DNA of 64,000 nt, taken from assembly GCA_937625935.1 (NCBI GenBank), contig OW569355.1, positions 372,001 to 436,000 on the forward strand, written 5' to 3'. The notes under the pieces were generated by a model. The model was not told the origin of the DNA and made no database searches. It was given only the letters and a program-made list of their open reading frames with translations. Position 1 is the stretch's first letter; every line of letters starts with the position of its first letter. Both the position numbers and the translations under genes were made by a program. Source of the DNA: Tetramitus jugosus. Lineage: Eukaryota; Heterolobosea; Eutetramitea; Acrasida; Vahlkampfiidae. This document shows positions 31,431 to 41,453 of the stretch, in pieces.

Positions 31431-33104
31431 ATGAGCACAACTACACTCTTGTACAACACCAATGATGCATTTGTGATCGAGCAAGCAACCCAAAACCAAG
31501 ATGCAACCTCTCAACACTTTCTCACCATTCACAAACAAACAAGCGCTGCTTCCTTCAATTCTCCGACTTCTTCCCTCCAAAAATCATCGGGAAAATCCAT
31601 CTACGGTATATTAGGTTCCATCCAACTGACTCGTTATCAATACTTGGCCATCGTAACTGAAGCAGAACTCATTGGGCCACTGTTTGAGAATCACCTCATC
31701 TATCGAGTAGAGTCTGTTGAGTGGCTTCCATTCAAGGGCACAAATGATGCGAATGATGACGAAAGCGATGATGATGTACGATATTTGGAGCTTTTGAAAT
31801 CCATTGTCGAAACCAAGAATTTTTACTTTTCGTACACGTATGACTTGACCAGAAGTGTTCAAAACTGGATCAAAACACCAGTTACTTTTGCCGAGTCGGC
31901 AAATCACTTGGACCAGAGCTTCATGTGGAATCACTTCTTGATTCAACAGTTGAATACTCACTGTTCAAGCGCTGACGATAGTCAACAAGACTTGAATCGC
32001 TTCTTGTTGCCAGTGATTCGTGGTTTTATTGAAATTCAGCATTGTAAGCTTTCTGCTGTTGCTGCTTCTGAGGAGAACAAGACAAGGACCTTTCAGTTGA
32101 GTATTGTGAGTCGATTGGGAGTGAAGCGTGTGGGTACTCGCTACAACATTAGAGGATTGGACAGTGAGGGCAATGTGGCCAACTATGCCGAAACGGAACA
32201 GATTGTGCAGACTGACAATGGAAAAGTCTTGTCGTTTATGCAACTGCGTGGCAGTATTCCACTGTATTGGACTCAAAAGACCAATCTCAAGTATCAACCA
32301 AAGATCAAGATTAGTGACAAGAGAGACTCATCACTGGGATTCAAGCTGCACTTTGAGCAACAATTGGCACGATACAAGGACGTTGTGATTGTGAATCTTG
32401 TGAAATTGAAGGGATCGGAAAAGTTGCTTGCAGATGCATATGAAACAGAGACCAAAAAGTACGGCAACAACAACCTAAAGTACATTTCCTTTGATTTCCA
32501 TAATCGATGCAAGAGCATGAATTTTAGTGCCATTAATGAGCTGGTACAAGAGATTGAACAAGGAATTCATGATCACGGATACTTCCAATACGATATACAG
32601 AGCAAGACTGTGGAGAGAGAACAGACTGGAATCGTTCGTGTCAATTGTATCGATTGTCTCGATCGAACCAATGTTGTCGAGAGTGTGTTTGCTCGACACG
32701 TGCTCACCAAGCAACTCAGGAACCTCGAGTACATTACTCAAGAGGATGAGATTGCAAAGCATGCACACTTGGAGGGCATCTTCAAGAATGCCTGGGCCGA
32801 CAATGGAGACGCTCTGAGCAACATGTATGCCGGCACCGGTGCACTCAAGGCTGACTTTACCAGAACAGGCAAGCGATCATTGTTCGGTCTGTACAATGAC
32901 GGAATGAATTCTGTCACGAGATACTATCTGAACAATTTCTTGGACGGATCTAAGCAAGATGCCATTAATTTATTCCTGGGCAAGTATAATGTGAACCCAC
33001 AGGAGCCATCACCATTCAGAAACTCGAACCCACCCGTCGTTTCCCTTCTGAAGTATGCTCTGTTTGCTTCTCTGTTCATGATTGCCCTCAGCCGTCAAGA
33101 ATAA
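31431..33104 (+). CDS. SAC1: SAC1-type phosphoinositide phosphatase
   Basis: 557 residues, one exon. The SAC domain spans about 60-520, with the family block TRYNIRGLDSEGNVANYAETE and the catalytic P-loop CIDCLDRT at 406-413 (CX5R). It should remove phosphate from PtdIns4P and related lipids at ER/Golgi membranes. Further family landmarks include NAWADNGDALSNMYAGT and LGKYNVNP. Known SAC1 proteins (about 590-620 residues) end in two membrane helices. Here only one short hydrophobic stretch is visible (LLKYALFASLFMIAL) before the stop, so the membrane hairpin seems reduced or the last part is missing. No convincing extra exon was seen after 33104. Confidence 0.93.
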   Translation: MSTTTLLYNTNDAFVIEQATQNQDATSQHFLTIHKQTSAASFNSPTSSLQKSSGKSIYGILGSIQLTRYQYLAIVTEAELIGPLFENHLIYRVESVEWLPFKGTNDANDDESDDDVRYLELLKSIVETKNFYFSYTYDLTRSVQNWIKTPVTFAESANHLDQSFMWNHFLIQQLNTHCSSADDSQQDLNRFLLPVIRGFIEIQHCKLSAVAASEENKTRTFQLSIVSRLGVKRVGTRYNIRGLDSEGNVANYAETEQIVQTDNGKVLSFMQLRGSIPLYWTQKTNLKYQPKIKISDKRDSSLGFKLHFEQQLARYKDVVIVNLVKLKGSEKLLADAYETETKKYGNNNLKYISFDFHNRCKSMNFSAINELVQEIEQGIHDHGYFQYDIQSKTVEREQTGIVRVNCIDCLDRTNVVESVFARHVLTKQLRNLEYITQEDEIAKHAHLEGIFKNAWADNGDALSNMYAGTGALKADFTRTGKRSLFGLYNDGMNSVTRYYLNNFLDGSKQDAINLFLGKYNVNPQEPSPFRNSNPPVVSLLKYALFASLFMIALSRQE

Positions 33105-33294
33105 AAGAGATATTTCACATCCAACGACTCTTCTGAGTTAAAAAATCTGTGGCCTGCTTGCGAACTCTGCACACGAACTGATGACATCATGAAGTTCACA
33201 CCATGGTTTAATTTCAGCCATCGAAAATTTATTCTTCCTCTGCGAACAGCAACACAACAAAAGCATTCCAGCACAAACAACATACAGAAACATC

Positions 33295-33828
33295 ATGTTT
33301 TCAGGTTGGTTCGGAGGACAACAGCAGCAAGCAACATCAACGAGCAGTAGCAGTTCTGCTGCAGCCATTCCCGGTGTTCATGAAACCATCATGATCGACA
33401 GTACAATGGAACAAGCCATGAAAGTGATCACAGACTACGATTCGTACACGGAGTTTCTGAAGAACTTGGATGAGGTCAAGGTTGTGCACAGGAGTGACGA
33501 TGGAAAAGTTTGTGACGTCAAATGGAAGGTCACTGTCACAGTCAAGACTGTGACGTATACGCTGCGATTGACAGAGAATGCAGCTGGTGATGGAATCACG
33601 TGGGAAGTCTCGCCAGACGATAGCGGACCCTTTTCAAAAAATATTGGCGGTTGGCGATTGAAAACTGTAGATGTCGACGGTGAGAAGAAAGTCGAGGCCA
33701 CTTATTACATGGACGTTGATTTCAATGTGTGGCTGCCTGGATTCTTGAAAGATATGTTGCTGGGCAAGTCGTTGCCTGAAACCATGAATGCATTCAAGAA
33801 GAGAATCGAAGAGCACGCTGCTCAGTAA
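33295..33828 (+). CDS. START-like (SRPBCC fold) protein
   Basis: 177 residues. After a Gln/Ser/Thr-rich N-terminus of about 25 residues comes a fold of the polyketide-cyclase/COQ10 START-like group: VHETIMIDSTMEQAMKVITD, then YTEFLKNLDEVKVV, strands through ITWEVSPDDSGPFSKNIGGW, and a long C-terminal helix LPETMNAFKKRIEEHA. These proteins bind a hydrophobic ligand in a cavity. The ligand is unknown. No presequence typical of COQ10 is visible, and a short hydrophobic MFSGWFGG start could associate with membranes. It is convergent with the next coiled-coil gene (32 bp between stops). Confidence 0.75.
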   Translation: MFSGWFGGQQQQATSTSSSSSAAAIPGVHETIMIDSTMEQAMKVITDYDSYTEFLKNLDEVKVVHRSDDGKVCDVKWKVTVTVKTVTYTLRLTENAAGDGITWEVSPDDSGPFSKNIGGWRLKTVDVDGEKKVEATYYMDVDFNVWLPGFLKDMLLGKSLPETMNAFKKRIEEHAAQ

Positions 33829-33860
33829 CTACGACTCAGCCTGTAAATAATTATACATTT

Positions 33861-36098
33861 TTATTGTTTGCTTAGTGTTTTCTCAATTTCTAACATCTGG
33901 AGTCTCTCCTCCAAAAACATGCACCTCTCCCTAAACTTCTCTAGTTTTCTTTCGTTGGTTGTCCGTTCTACTTCCAGTAATCTCTTTAGTTCTTCCATCT
34001 TTACTTCATATGTTCGTTGAATTACCTTCACTTCGTTTGTTGCATTCATGAGCTTTTTCTCGAATGCTTCCCGCATCATTCCTAGCTCTTGATTGAGAAT
34101 ATTGTTCTCATGATGTCCTAGCACGTCGATAAATGCTTCGAGATTAAACATATGTTTGGGCATGGTTTCCAGAAGAGTTTTGTATTCATTGTTTCGATCT
34201 TGTAACTTTGCAATGTACTCATCCTTGTCTGTAATCATATTCTCCTTATGTTCATATTTGTACAGAAGATCTTGATACTTACTTGTGAGTATCTCAAACT
34301 CCTTTTCTCGAGAGATGGAGTGCTTTTCGGATTCATTTGCCTTTTGCTCCAACAATTTCAATGATTTCTCTCGAGATGATTGCTTAGTGCTCCTCAGTTC
34401 ATTTTCGAGGTCAAATCCTCTTTGTTTCTCGTGTTGTAATTCTTCAGTTACTTTCTTGTACTGCTCCTTCAGAGAGTTTAGTTCCTGGTGTATTTTCTTG
34501 TATCTTTCCTCTGCTATGGCTAATGTGGATTGGAGCTGCCTCATTCTCTGAAAGCTGGCTTCGTCTTCTCTCTGTACGGTAGCTAACTTAATCAACTGTT
34601 CTTTTATAATGAAGTACTCAGACTCCATTACCTTCAAACGTGACAGTTCCTCTTCGATCGATCTATTCTCTTTCGAATAGGTCATATTCTTGTCTTTAAT
34701 GTTGATAATCTGCTGCTGAAGCTTCACTTTTTGAGACTCCATAAGCTTAATCTGATCCTTCAATTGATCCACTAATGCCTTTAACTTCTCGTTCTCTTCG
34801 GCTATGAACGCTGATTCATGATTGAGCTGTTGCTGATTTCGCTCTGACAGACAATCATTGATTTGTATCTGTAGTTCATCTATCTGTTGTCGTTGTTTAT
34901 CTATTGAAAGGTTCAATTTGTTTTCTTCTTCTCGATAGGTGCCGATAGTTCTTGTCAATTCAACTATTTTGTCATTGAGGTTATTAATATCGGATGTTTG
35001 TTTCTCGTTCTGTTTCTTGGCCTGTTCGTAATACCTTTGTAATTCATTGAACTCATAAGCATTTCTCATATCTTCACTCTTCTTCACATTCTTCAGCTCT
35101 AACTGAAGTTCTGCTATCTGCCTCTTCAATGCGGTGCACTCTTGGGTTGTGAGATCAATATTCTTCTGAGCACCCAGGAGTTCTGACGACTGTTTCTCTA
35201 TCAATCTCGCACTTAGATCCAATGACTCGGCATATTCATCCCATTGGAGCTTCAACGCTCGATTATGTTTAGATATCTCTTCATCTAACGGGTTGCTCAA
35301 ATCTGTTTGAATAGATTGTTCGGTGCTTGAAGAAGTGAGTATCTCGCATTGGACTCCCTGCGAAGTAGCTTCTCTCGTGACTTGCGGGATCGGTACACTC
35401 CTATTCATATCAGTATCCTTATTAGGCTTCTTGTAATTCCTTACTGAAGCGATACTTAAGATATTTCCTATGTTTTGACTAAACTGTATGAATGGCTGAA
35501 TATAGGATAAGGAAGAGCTGGTGGTGTTAAAGGTCTCCTGATTAGAAAGAGTGTTCTTCGTAATAGATTCAGTCTGTCTCAGCAAAATACTCTGAAGATT
35601 TACAAGTTCCTCCAATAGAATTTCCAACAGTGATACCTTGGTCTGCAAGCTCTTGGTTTCGTTGGTGAAGAAGATCGTGGATTGGGAAAGAGAAAGGAGT
35701 GGACTCATTGACCTCGTCCTCTTTCTCTCTAGGGTCTGATCATCTCGTAAGATATCATCCACTTTCTTTTGTAACACCAATATATCTGATTTCAGAACGG
35801 ATACATAGGCAGCATCACTCAGGCTAGAAGATTCATTTCGGTGAATTGATGCACTGCTTCCAGATGTTGTCGATGTGTTGGATGTATTAGACATGGAGAT
35901 CTTGTTCACCACTGACAGTCCGTTTGCTGATGAATTCACCCGCATGAGGCCTGTCTTCTTGTTAGGGTTAGATGTATAGCTCGAACAGGATGACTTGGGT
36001 CGAGCATTGTTCAATGGAAGAGCCTGTTCTCCACCGCTCATCTTTCTCCTGAGAATTGTTGTCGCGACTCCTTGATTCGAGGTCCATTGTTGATTCAT
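33861..36098 (-). CDS. Long coiled-coil protein
   Basis: 745 residues from ATG 36098. The open frame extends to 36233 and beyond, but without an ATG. A polar, Ser/Asn-rich N-terminus (about 1-110) is followed by coiled coil over about 115-155 and then nearly continuously from 280 to the end, with heptads rich in Glu, Gln, Lys and Leu (for example LNDKIVELTRTIGTYREEEN). The very end (RERCMFLEERLQMLEIEK) is still helical. There is no motor or enzyme domain. Such architecture is common in centrosomal, basal-body and Golgi tether proteins, but I cannot name it. It follows the RRP5-like gene on the same strand, 154 bp downstream of its stop. Confidence 0.8.
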   Translation of the reverse strand: MNQQWTSNQGVATTILRRKMSGGEQALPLNNARPKSSCSSYTSNPNKKTGLMRVNSSANGLSVVNKISMSNTSNTSTTSGSSASIHRNESSSLSDAAYVSVLKSDILVLQKKVDDILRDDQTLERKRTRSMSPLLSLSQSTIFFTNETKSLQTKVSLLEILLEELVNLQSILLRQTESITKNTLSNQETFNTTSSSLSYIQPFIQFSQNIGNILSIASVRNYKKPNKDTDMNRSVPIPQVTREATSQGVQCEILTSSSTEQSIQTDLSNPLDEEISKHNRALKLQWDEYAESLDLSARLIEKQSSELLGAQKNIDLTTQECTALKRQIAELQLELKNVKKSEDMRNAYEFNELQRYYEQAKKQNEKQTSDINNLNDKIVELTRTIGTYREEENKLNLSIDKQRQQIDELQIQINDCLSERNQQQLNHESAFIAEENEKLKALVDQLKDQIKLMESQKVKLQQQIINIKDKNMTYSKENRSIEEELSRLKVMESEYFIIKEQLIKLATVQREDEASFQRMRQLQSTLAIAEERYKKIHQELNSLKEQYKKVTEELQHEKQRGFDLENELRSTKQSSREKSLKLLEQKANESEKHSISREKEFEILTSKYQDLLYKYEHKENMITDKDEYIAKLQDRNNEYKTLLETMPKHMFNLEAFIDVLGHHENNILNQELGMMREAFEKKLMNATNEVKVIQRTYEVKMEELKRLLEVERTTNERKLEKFRERCMFLEERLQMLEIEKTLSKQ

Positions 36099-36252
36099 GT
36101 CGTGTCCTGCTTCGTTTGGCAACAGAAACCAATTCTCTGAACTATTTTCTTCATAGAGTTTCCGAAAGGAAGAACTCTTTGATGACCTTCTCAACGTTTC
36201 TGTAGTTGAACAACAAAAAGGCGCAGCGCTCAAAATTGAATCCGACGTTTTA

Positions 36253-37674
36253 TTAGTTTGCGCTGGTTTTCAAGGCAATGTATTCTCTGGCCAATTGTTT
36301 CACATGTTCTTGACCATCTTCTGATTGTTGATCCTTCTCGAACCGCAGATAACGCTTCAAGAAACCTTGCATCTTCTTGGTTGACAAGTTCAAGTGAACA
36401 ACGCGCTCATAGAGGTTACGCACCTGATCCATTCTCTCGGCATTCATCTCTGCATCAATGTACATGGACCAAATGTCTGTTCTCTTTGGATAATTGGACA
36501 CGAGTTGCTCAAAAATCTGATGACCATCAATCACGGAACCACTCTTGTAATGTATCAGAGCAAACTTTGAAATGGCCTTCAAGTGCTTGTGCTTTGGTAA
36601 ATTCTTGAGTGCACGCTCCAAAATCTCATTTGCTCTCTTGTACTGCTTCAACTCAACAAGGTATTGTTGATAAGCTTCATACGGTCTCCTGCTCTTGAAA
36701 AACTTTTTCATCATCTTCTTGTACGTGTCATGAGCTCTCTCCTCTTCCCCATTCTGCTCATGAATCTTTGCCTGTTGAAGATAGACATCCTTTGCTTCAC
36801 AGTACTGAACAGCTCTGTTAAACACTTTTCTTTGCGACTCTTCATCACCAAACTTGCTCTCCAAATTCATGAGCGCAGCAAAAATGTTAAACTTTTCTTG
36901 ATCTTCCTTGAAATGAATCTTCTTGAGTGCTCTCTCGGCAATGCTTCTCGCTGCTTCAATATCTGTATTGGCCAACTTGAATGCCATGAATTGAATCCAC
37001 AAGAAGGAATTGTTGGGAGATCCGGCCAATAGTCTCTCATAGTCATTGTCAGTCTCTGGCAACACATTTTGCATTGTCAATTCCTTTTCTCTCTCTGCAA
37101 TCAAGTGTTCATTGTGTCGCTTCTGTTGAGCCTTTAATATCTTGTTCTTGTGCTTGTCTCCTTCTTCTTCTTCATTATTGTCATTGTCTTCTTGATCGGA
37201 ATCATTGTCACTATCATCAGAATCATCGTGATTATTGTGTGACGACGATGTGTGGTTCTTCTCTTTGGCTATAATGTGATCAAAGGCAGACCATGAAAAT
37301 TCACTATTGTTTGAGATTGGAACAGCAGTAGTGGCACTGCTTGTGTCTTCTTCTTCATCTTTGTTGACGCTCTTCCTTTCTTCATTCTTCTTGTTGTTCT
37401 TATTATCGTTATTCTTCTTCTTTTGTTGCTTGGTCGATTGCTTGTTTTGTTGTTGTTGTTGAGTGTTTGAAAGCTTTTGCTTCTTGTTTTGAGTAGTTTG
37501 TTCGGATGATTTCTGTTGTTGCTGTTGTGGTTCATCAACTGTAGATCTGCTTCTCTTTTTGGCGGGAGATTTCGTTTCGGTTACAGAAGGATTATTATTG
37601 TTATCGGTTGTTGCATTTTGGTTCGTGGTCGTAGTTTCAGATGATGCATTCTTTCTCTTGTGTTTTCTGGCCAT
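36253..37674 (-). CDS. Stand-alone RRP5 C-terminal half (HAT/TPR repeats)
   Basis: 473 residues. The C-terminal 270 residues are HAT repeats that match the end of RRP5/PDCD11 (DNDYERLLAGSPNNSFLWIQ, SIAERALKKIHFKEDQEKFN, YEAYQQYLVELKQYKRANEI, LPKHKHLKAISKFALIHYKS, then RTDIWSMYIDAEM and YERVVHLNLSTKKMQGFLKR). RRP5 acts in the nucleolus in early processing of both small- and large-subunit pre-rRNA. In yeast and animals the protein is about 1700-1870 residues with many S1 RNA-binding domains before the HAT part. Here no S1 domain exists: the first 200 residues are Lys/Glu/Asn/Gln-rich and nucleolar-looking (MARKHKRKN, then KKRSRST), beginning at a normal ATG. Confidence 0.85.
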   Translation of the reverse strand: MARKHKRKNASSETTTTNQNATTDNNNNPSVTETKSPAKKRSRSTVDEPQQQQQKSSEQTTQNKKQKLSNTQQQQQNKQSTKQQKKKNNDNKNNKKNEERKSVNKDEEEDTSSATTAVPISNNSEFSWSAFDHIIAKEKNHTSSSHNNHDDSDDSDNDSDQEDNDNNEEEEGDKHKNKILKAQQKRHNEHLIAEREKELTMQNVLPETDNDYERLLAGSPNNSFLWIQFMAFKLANTDIEAARSIAERALKKIHFKEDQEKFNIFAALMNLESKFGDEESQRKVFNRAVQYCEAKDVYLQQAKIHEQNGEEERAHDTYKKMMKKFFKSRRPYEAYQQYLVELKQYKRANEILERALKNLPKHKHLKAISKFALIHYKSGSVIDGHQIFEQLVSNYPKRTDIWSMYIDAEMNAERMDQVRNLYERVVHLNLSTKKMQGFLKRYLRFEKDQQSEDGQEHVKQLAREYIALKTSAN

Positions 37675-37892
37675 TTTTACTCAAGTCCTTTGTTTGTTTT
37701 GCGATGATATGATTTTGTTGGGTGTTCAATTTTCTCACTTCAATATTTTCATGCAAGCATCAATGAATAAAAAAGCAAAAAAGTGTGGGCGGGATTCATT
37801 TTTTGAGACTGTTGATTGTCACATGTAGGAGAAAATGTGTGGAACGGCGTGAAAAAACAAACAAACAATAAGAGATAAGAATAATAAAAAGA

Positions 37893-38748
37893 ATGGCCTC
37901 AACAACCACCACATCAGCTGATGCTGCTGCAGCACAACCAATTTCTCATCCATTGCAAACCAAGTGGACTTTTTGGTATGACAAAAAGGTACTTGAGCTT
38001 GACCCTGCACAACAAGCAACCACTTATCGTGAACATTTGAAGAAGGTGGGCACTTTTGAGACTGTTGAACAGTTCGCCAAATATTATGCATTCTTGGAGA
38101 GACCATCCTCATTGCAAAAGAACTCAAACTATCACTTGTTTAGACATGAGATTGTGCCAATGGTAACGTAATCATCAATTCTGCTATTCTATATTTGTGC
38201 TTTTTTGCGCGCCAAAATGATTGCGCGCCATCTTTCTACAATACAATTTGGAAATGTGTGAGAAACAAAACAGAGAAAGCTAACACAATTAAACACACTC
38301 CTCATTATATTTCATCTATGATCTACGAAACAAACAGTGGGAGAGCTATCCTCAAGGTGGTTGCTGGATGGTGAAGATCAAGAAGAATCCAGGTCTATTG
38401 GACAGACTTTGGGAACAGTTGATCTTGTCTGCTATTTGCGAGCTTTTTGACGAACCAAACGTTGTTGGTGTCGTTCTCAGCATTAGAACCAAGGAAGATG
38501 TGTTGAGCGTGTGGAATCGTGATAGCTCTAACCAAAGAGCCAAGTTGGCCATTGGTGAGAAGGTGAAGCAAATTTTGCACTTGGGCCCAAGATCCATCAT
38601 TCAATACAAGCACAACAAGTTGAGCATCAAGGACGGAAGCACCTTTAGAAATGCTCGCTTGTTCATGATTGAAGAAGAACAAAAGGCAAGTGCTGAATCT
38701 GTCAATGGCAACGAAAAGGAAGCTACTGCTGCAGTGGAAGTCAAGTAA
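37893..38748 (+). CDS. EIF4E: Translation initiation factor eIF4E
   Basis: Two exons, 37893-38162 and 38338-38748, joined in phase 0 over a 175-nt intron (GTAACG...ACAG), give 226 residues, the usual length. eIF4E binds the mRNA cap and recruits eIF4G. Visible landmarks are HPLQTKWTFWYD, the FAKYYAFLERPSSL region, WESYPQGGCWMVKI at the start of exon 2 (carrying a cap-stacking Trp), LWEQLILSAICELFD, VVGVVLSIRTKEDVLSVWNR (second cap Trp in VWNR), and KQILHLGPRSIIQYKHN. The intron falls right before the first of these Trp codons. It is divergent from the RRP5-like gene. Confidence 0.95.
38205..38230 (+). promoter_or_regulatory. Repeated GC-rich element inside the eIF4E intron
   Basis: TTGCGCGCCA occurs twice, at 38205-38214 and 38221-38230, exactly 16 bp apart, in an otherwise AT-rich intron. 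On the minus strand the first copy reads TTTTGGCGCGC, which again contains TTTGGCGC. It may be an intronic regulatory element. Confidence 0.4.
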
Positions 38749-38876
38749 AGTGTACGTACGCTTGATCCATCTAGTCGTTCTAAACAGAAAAATGTTAATA
38801 AATACAATAACGCGTCAACAATTAAGTCAACCTGATCTTTTGAATGAACCTACCATGTTATGTTGTTTATTGTATT

Positions 38877-41312
38877 TTATAATTCTTCCCGCCATACTTT
38901 GACAGTAAGGTCACGAGAGGCAGTGACTAGACAACTACGATTGAAATCCAAATCGTTCACATGAGATGCATGACCCAGGAATTGTTTGACCGGTGATTTT
39001 GTTTTCATGTCGTACATTACGGGTCCAAGGAGTCCTTTAGCGCCAAAAATTAATTTGTCGTGATGGAATCGCAGGCATGTGACTGTTTGATTCGTATTTA
39101 ACATTGGTTCTTTGATGTCATATGATGTAGAGCGAGGTCTTTGAGAGTTGATACCACTAAGGCCACTGAACCCACTGAGATCACTAGAGCGACTCGACAG
39201 CGAAGACAGACTGTTACGCCTCGACATGTCATAATCGGGTTCTTGATCCTGATACGGTCCCAATGGTAGCGAATCTAACAGAGCACCCATCCTCAAGTCA
39301 AATATCTTGATCATTCCATCGCACCGTCCTCCACTCACTAACCTTTGTTCATCAAAGTGAAGTGCACTGACTCCACGGTGATGACCAAAGAAGCGTCTCA
39401 CGCACCTACCACTTCGAATATCCCATAGTTTAATCTCTGACTCACAACCTCCACCGCTTGCAAGTGCATACGTGTAGAATTGCAGCGTCTTCACATAGCT
39501 CTTGTGACCCACCATTGTGCTCACGCACTTACCCGTTCCTATATCCCATAATTTGATCTCTCGGTCGACTGATCCACTAATAACAGCAGAAAGATCAGCC
39601 TGAACACACGTAACTCCACCGTTATGACCCTCCAGTATCCCCTTTTGCTTTAGACCTTCGCGCACAGGGGCCACATATGACACATCTCCAATCTCATCCC
39701 CATCATCATCATTCCATGAGCCATCTAAATGATCCGACTCTAGCGCATACAGATGAATATTCTTATCGCCTCCTCCCGTTACAACATAATGTCCATCAGG
39801 ATCACTCGCTACGCACCTCACCCATCCATTGTGTGCTCGAACCTTGAGCTCTGGTTTGTTGACCTTATCGCTCGAAATGTCCCATATGTGAATATATCCA
39901 TCGGATGAACCGGAAATGACCTTGGACGAAGGCAGTAGCGTCACTGACAACAAATCATACCTCTTTTTTGTTAATATACCATTCTTGTTTGTGCTCGTTA
40001 TCACTGCACTATTCGTCACAGATGATGACGATGCTTCCAGTTCTCTTCGATTTGGAGATGACAATGTGCCTGCTGTTGAAATCTCAATCTGTAGTGCATT
40101 TTGTTTCAATGTTGTGGAAGCTTCACGGCTATGCTGCAGTTGTTTCTGCCGTGCCAAAGTCTTTAATTCATTCGAATGATGATCCAATGTTAAATCACAA
40201 GTGTCAATCAAGCCTGCAGACGCCGCTGCAGCAGCCATTGCATTCGTCATTCCATTTCCATACAACAGTGCAGCAAATCGATCCATCATCATTCCCTTAT
40301 TATTATTATTATTACTATTCGTATTCATATTGTTGTTGTTGTTGTTGTTATTACTCGTGTGATGATGATGATGATGTCGCTTACTCAACATGTTGTTTGT
40401 AAATTGTGGATGAGAAGAATAAAACGACGGTAACGAAGGTCTTCTCCTAGTATTATTAGTATTCTCTGACAATAATGTATCATCACTCGCAACACTACTA
40501 CGATCATCACCACCACCACCACCACTACTGCTACTGCTACTACTATTACTATTGCTTCTACTTCGATCATTATGATGCAACGAAAACATTGTTTCTCCCG
40601 GATGAAACGATTCATGATTGTTATTACTATTGTGATACACATCATTTGTTGACTGTTGTTGACTATGATGATTTTTTCGTTTTCGATTCGTTTCAATCTT
40701 CATTCTCACTCGTTCCAACTCTTGCACAGTTTGACTCTGTTTCCGATCCATTTGTTCCACTTCCATTTGCAACTCCATTTTTTTACTTTGAATCAATTGG
40801 ATCAAATCATCTAGTTCGCAAATGTGACACTCGATTTGATTCTTGTGTTGCATGAGACGAACATTTTCTTGTTCGAGAGCTTCTCGTTCTTTTTGCGTAT
40901 CGACAAATACGTAGCGCAATGATGATGAGGAAAGAGGTGGAGATGATGAATAAATTTGTTGTTGTTGTTGTTGTTGTGAGAGACTGTGATGATGATGATG
41001 ATGTTGATGCAGAGGAGGAGGAGGAGAGTAATTATTGCTGTTATTGTTATTGGTATTGTTGTTGTAATAGTGATGAGAATGTTGTGAATGAGGTTGATGA
41101 GTGTTGTTGTTGTTGTTGTTGGTCATGGATGTCGTAGTCACTTGAATATCATGATCAATTCGCTCATACATTTCATAAAATGGTTGTGTTGTCATTGTTG
41201 TTGGTTCAGGAGTCAAAATGTGATGTTGCTGTTGTGGTTGTTGTAGTTGTGGAGAGGAGGAGTGATGACGATGATATGGAAAATAGTCATCACTGTTGTG
41301 TATGATGCTCAT
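38877..41312 (-). CDS. Coiled-coil and WD40-repeat protein with Asn/His/Gln tracts
   Basis: 811 residues in one exon. The N-terminal half is low-complexity (Asn, His, Gln, Ser, Gly runs) around a coiled coil at about 135-215 (ALEQENVRLMQHKNQIECH). The C-terminal part (about 450-811) is a seven-bladed WD40 propeller: VISGSSDGYIHIWDI, VVTGGGDKNIHLYAL, VISGSVDREIKLWDI, SGGGCESEIKLWDI, LVSGGRCDGMIKIFDL and LVTASRDLTVKVWRE. A Ser/Arg-rich loop interrupts two late blades. Coiled coil plus propeller resembles fission adaptors such as Mdv1, but no specific motif proves that. It probably acts as a scaffold. A site GCGGGAAA (41380-41387) lies 68 bp upstream of the ATG. Confidence 0.8.
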   Translation of the reverse strand: MSIIHNSDDYFPYHRHHSSSPQLQQPQQQHHILTPEPTTMTTQPFYEMYERIDHDIQVTTTSMTNNNNNNTHQPHSQHSHHYYNNNTNNNNSNNYSPPPPLHQHHHHHHSLSQQQQQQQIYSSSPPLSSSSLRYVFVDTQKEREALEQENVRLMQHKNQIECHICELDDLIQLIQSKKMELQMEVEQMDRKQSQTVQELERVRMKIETNRKRKNHHSQQQSTNDVYHNSNNNHESFHPGETMFSLHHNDRSRSNSNSSSSSSSGGGGGDDRSSVASDDTLLSENTNNTRRRPSLPSFYSSHPQFTNNMLSKRHHHHHHTSNNNNNNNNMNTNSNNNNNKGMMMDRFAALLYGNGMTNAMAAAAASAGLIDTCDLTLDHHSNELKTLARQKQLQHSREASTTLKQNALQIEISTAGTLSSPNRRELEASSSSVTNSAVITSTNKNGILTKKRYDLLSVTLLPSSKVISGSSDGYIHIWDISSDKVNKPELKVRAHNGWVRCVASDPDGHYVVTGGGDKNIHLYALESDHLDGSWNDDDGDEIGDVSYVAPVREGLKQKGILEGHNGGVTCVQADLSAVISGSVDREIKLWDIGTGKCVSTMVGHKSYVKTLQFYTYALASGGGCESEIKLWDIRSGRCVRRFFGHHRGVSALHFDEQRLVSGGRCDGMIKIFDLRMGALLDSLPLGPYQDQEPDYDMSRRNSLSSLSSRSSDLSGFSGLSGINSQRPRSTSYDIKEPMLNTNQTVTCLRFHHDKLIFGAKGLLGPVMYDMKTKSPVKQFLGHASHVNDLDFNRSCLVTASRDLTVKVWREEL

Positions 41313-41379
41313 CTTTGCGAAGTATGAATTGCTTCTTTGGTGGAAAAGTTATTTTTGAGACACATCAGGAACAAAAAAA

Positions 41380-41387
41380 GCGGGAAA
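41380..41387 (-). promoter_or_regulatory. E2F-like site upstream of the WD40 gene
   Basis: Read on the minus strand this is TTTCCCGC, a match to TTTSSCGC, 68 bp before the WD40 gene start. Single site, so weak evidence. Confidence 0.3.
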
Positions 41388-41453
41388 CGAAACAGCTGAA
41401 GGACGATGACAAACGGCAGTGATTTACATGGCCAGAGGTCTTGTTGTTACGAG

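Noticed and set aside
40385-40855. Open frames of His/Tyr/Cys or Val/Ile runs around the WD40 gene's low-complexity part
   Set aside because: They are other-frame readings of CAT/AAT/TTG-type repeats in a real coding region.
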